16,447 bases of DNA from Firmicutes bacterium UBA1393 (lineage in GTDB: Bacteria; Bacillota; DTU025). Each line of letters opens with the position of its first letter. Position 1 is the stretch's first letter. Made by a program: the position numbers and the translations under genes. The notes below the pieces were generated by a model, which saw only the letters and a program-made list of their open reading frames with translations, did not search any database and was not told where the DNA came from. Location of the stretch: contig DBQN01000004.1 of NCBI GenBank assembly GCA_002305255.1, forward strand, positions 1-16,447, given 5' to 3'. Of the stretch, positions 15,869-16,447 are shown one piece after another.

Positions 15869-15883
15869 AGTCAGTACGCAACA

Positions 15884-15907
15884 GAGGGACCGGCAAGCCG
15901 GTCCCTC
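15884..15907. terminator. Strong hairpin between convergent genes
   Basis: GAGGGACCGG (15884-15893) and CCGGTCCCTC (15898-15907) form a perfect 10-bp stem with loop CAAG, 16 nt after the DUF2935-like stop. No T run follows on either strand, so it is a U-less terminator or mRNA 3'-end stabiliser. It could serve both the rightward gene and the leftward small gene. Confidence 0.6.
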
Positions 15908-15923
15908 CATGTGGCTCGTGGTC

Positions 15924-15940
15924 GATGCCGCAGTGGCATC
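15924..15940. other. Second small hairpin in the convergent gap
   Basis: GATGCC-GCAGT-GGCATC is a perfect 6-bp stem with a 5-nt loop, 15 nt downstream of the small minus-strand gene's stop. It could help end that transcript. No T run is present. Confidence 0.35.
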
Positions 15941-15954
15941 ATTCCTCCACGGGA

Positions 15955-16068
15955 CTACAGTATGAAGATGCGGCGGAAGAAGAAGAACACTACCAGACAA
16001 ATGATCACAACCCAGAACCAGAACCACCAAGGGAAGAAGCAGCATCCTGCCTTACTAACCTCTGCCAC
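15955..16068 (-). CDS. Small aromatic-rich single-span membrane protein (37 aa), probably sporulation-associated
   Basis: Reading the minus strand from GTG (16068-16066) to TAG (15957-15955) gives 37 residues. The product has a short polar start (MAEVSKAG), then CCFFPWWFWFW, then VVIICLVVFFFFRR, and ends IFIL. One membrane span rich in Trp and Phe, with a Cys pair at residues 9-10 and a following Arg pair, is clear. A perfect GGAGGTGA (16082-16075) lies 6 nt before the GTG, and a sporulation-type promoter lies further up. It resembles in style the tiny hydrophobic sporulation peptides of Firmicutes (YjcZ-like), but I do not assign it to a family. The opposite strand reads as a charged, low-complexity Glu/Pro frame without a ribosome binding site. 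Confidence 0.72.
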   Translation of the reverse strand: MAEVSKAGCCFFPWWFWFWVVIICLVVFFFFRRIFIL

Positions 16069-16097
16069 GGAATATCACCTCCGTTTCGACCTGACTC

Positions 16098-16124
16098 ATC
16101 TTATGGGGCAACCTTCTGTATTGC
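16098..16124 (-). promoter_or_regulatory. Sigma-E/K-like promoter of the 37-aa gene
   Basis: On the minus strand GCAATAC (16124-16118), a 12-nt spacer and CATAAGAT (16105-16098) follow the same pattern as the spoIVA promoter (GCATAAA-13-CATATAGA). The start would be near 16091, leaving a leader of about 23 nt that contains the GGAGGTGA. The -35 shares bases with the divergent sigma-A promoter. Confidence 0.45.
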
Positions 16125-16149
16125 CATTGTGCTTGAGTGACGGTATTAT
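16121..16149 (+). promoter_or_regulatory. Sigma-A promoter of the rightward partial gene
   Basis: TTGCCA (16121-16126), a spacer of exactly 17 bp and TATTAT (16144-16149) each match consensus at 5 of 6 positions. The start would be near 16156. GAACC-containing inverted repeats (GAACCGGG 16151-16158 against CCCGGGTTC 16180-16188; GCGG/CCGC at 16169-16178) cover the start and could be an operator or a 5' hairpin. Confidence 0.65.
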
Positions 16150-16223
16150 CGAACCGGGAGTCGAACCTGCGGAACCGCGCCCGGGTTCAATTCGTTACTG
16201 CAGATGATGCAAGGCGTGGACGC

Positions 16224-16447
16224 GTGAGCGAGGTGGCGGACGATATGATTGATGACAACAACCCCGACGTGAGCGTCGGCGAACAGGATACCGCAAGTTC
16301 GCAGCGGGATCCGCAGGGTGAGATGGTGCAAGAGGGTGGCCCGTGCGCTTGTTGCGCGGGATCGGAGTGTCCTGACGCCGTAGGGCAGGCAGAGGCCGAG
16401 CAGGCCGCGGCAGACGCCCAGGCGGGTGCAGACGGTGCTTCGGCCGC
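16224..16447 (+). CDS. Partial CDS: acidic protein of unknown function, 3' end outside window
   Basis: The frame from GTG 16224 stays open to the window end (74 complete codons). The product is acidic and low in complexity: MSEVADDMIDDNNPDVSVGEQ at the start (given as MSEVADDM, IDDNNPDV), a cysteine cluster CACCAGSEC near residues 43-51, then an Ala/Glu/Gln-rich stretch (QAEAEQAAADAQ). This looks like a disordered N-terminal tail ahead of a domain not in view. The frame is also open further up, to GTG 16137, but that lies upstream of the predicted promoter -10. The ribosome binding site is weak (AAGG at 16211-16214). The preceding mini-frame ATG ATG CAA ... TGA (16204-16227) ends in a GTGA overlap with this start, so coupled initiation is possible. 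No function is proposed. Confidence 0.55.
   Translation, partial: MSEVADDMIDDNNPDVSVGEQDTASSQRDPQGEMVQEGGPCACCAGSECPDAVGQAEAEQAAADAQAGADGASA

Noticed and set aside
15718..16140. 140-codon plus-strand frame covering the region opposite the 37-aa gene
   Set aside because: Starts inside the DUF2935-like gene in another frame, runs through its terminator hairpin, and becomes a Glu/Pro low-complexity stretch that mirrors the Phe/Trp codons of the minus-strand gene.
16141..16200. tRNA-like TTCGA/TTCAA segments
   Set aside because: T-loop-like strings occur on both strands, but the flanking bases do not form T or acceptor stems; no cloverleaf can be built.
1..16447. CRISPR array, insertion sequence, prophage or defence system
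   Set aside because: No regularly spaced direct repeats with unique spacers, transposase, integrase or defence-type genes were seen; the palindromes at 1-119 are too few and lack CRISPR geometry.

Overview
The window comes from a GC-rich, endospore-forming Bacillota (Firmicutes), probably a deep-branching or clostridial-type lineage. The evidence is a full-length SpoIVA followed by an HU gene (the Bacillus spoIVA-hbs order), a miaB-mutS-mutL-miaA-methionine gamma-lyase-family block typical of Firmicutes, strong GGAGG-type ribosome binding sites, and sigma-A- and sigma-E/K-like promoter sequences. No species can be named from the sequence alone.

Bases 1-341 are a control region with no convincing gene. 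It holds four copies of a GACCC-N6-GGGTC palindrome spaced 32, 32 and 41 bp, then an extended -10 promoter and an operator-like inverted repeat at the predicted transcription start. Bases 342-11724 form one tightly packed rightward operon: miaB (tRNA methylthiolation), mutS and mutL (mismatch repair), an RsmJ-like methyltransferase, miaA (tRNA prenylation), a PLP enzyme of the methionine gamma-lyase/YnbB family, a secreted DUF4139-like protein and a YprB-like exonuclease with a helix-hairpin-helix. Nearly all junctions overlap or lie within a few bases, implying translational coupling. MiaA and MiaB act in sequence on the same base (A37 of tRNAs reading UNN codons), and MutS and MutL act together. 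The hfq gene often found after miaA is absent.

Bases 11725-13302 carry spoIVA behind a sigma-E-like promoter. Its ribosome binding site can pair with a sequence lying inside the promoter -10, so only read-through mRNA could mask it. HU (13382-13654), a terminator-like hairpin, tRNA-Pro(GGG) with its own promoter and terminator, a patatin-like phospholipase (RssA/YlbK type) and a DUF2935-like protein follow on the + strand.

The right end (15869-16447) contains the least-described material. A 37-codon gene on the minus strand, too short for most gene finders, encodes an aromatic-rich single-span membrane peptide. It has a perfect ribosome binding site and a sporulation-type promoter. That promoter overlaps, back to back, a near-consensus sigma-A promoter driving a rightward acidic, Cys-containing protein that runs off the window.
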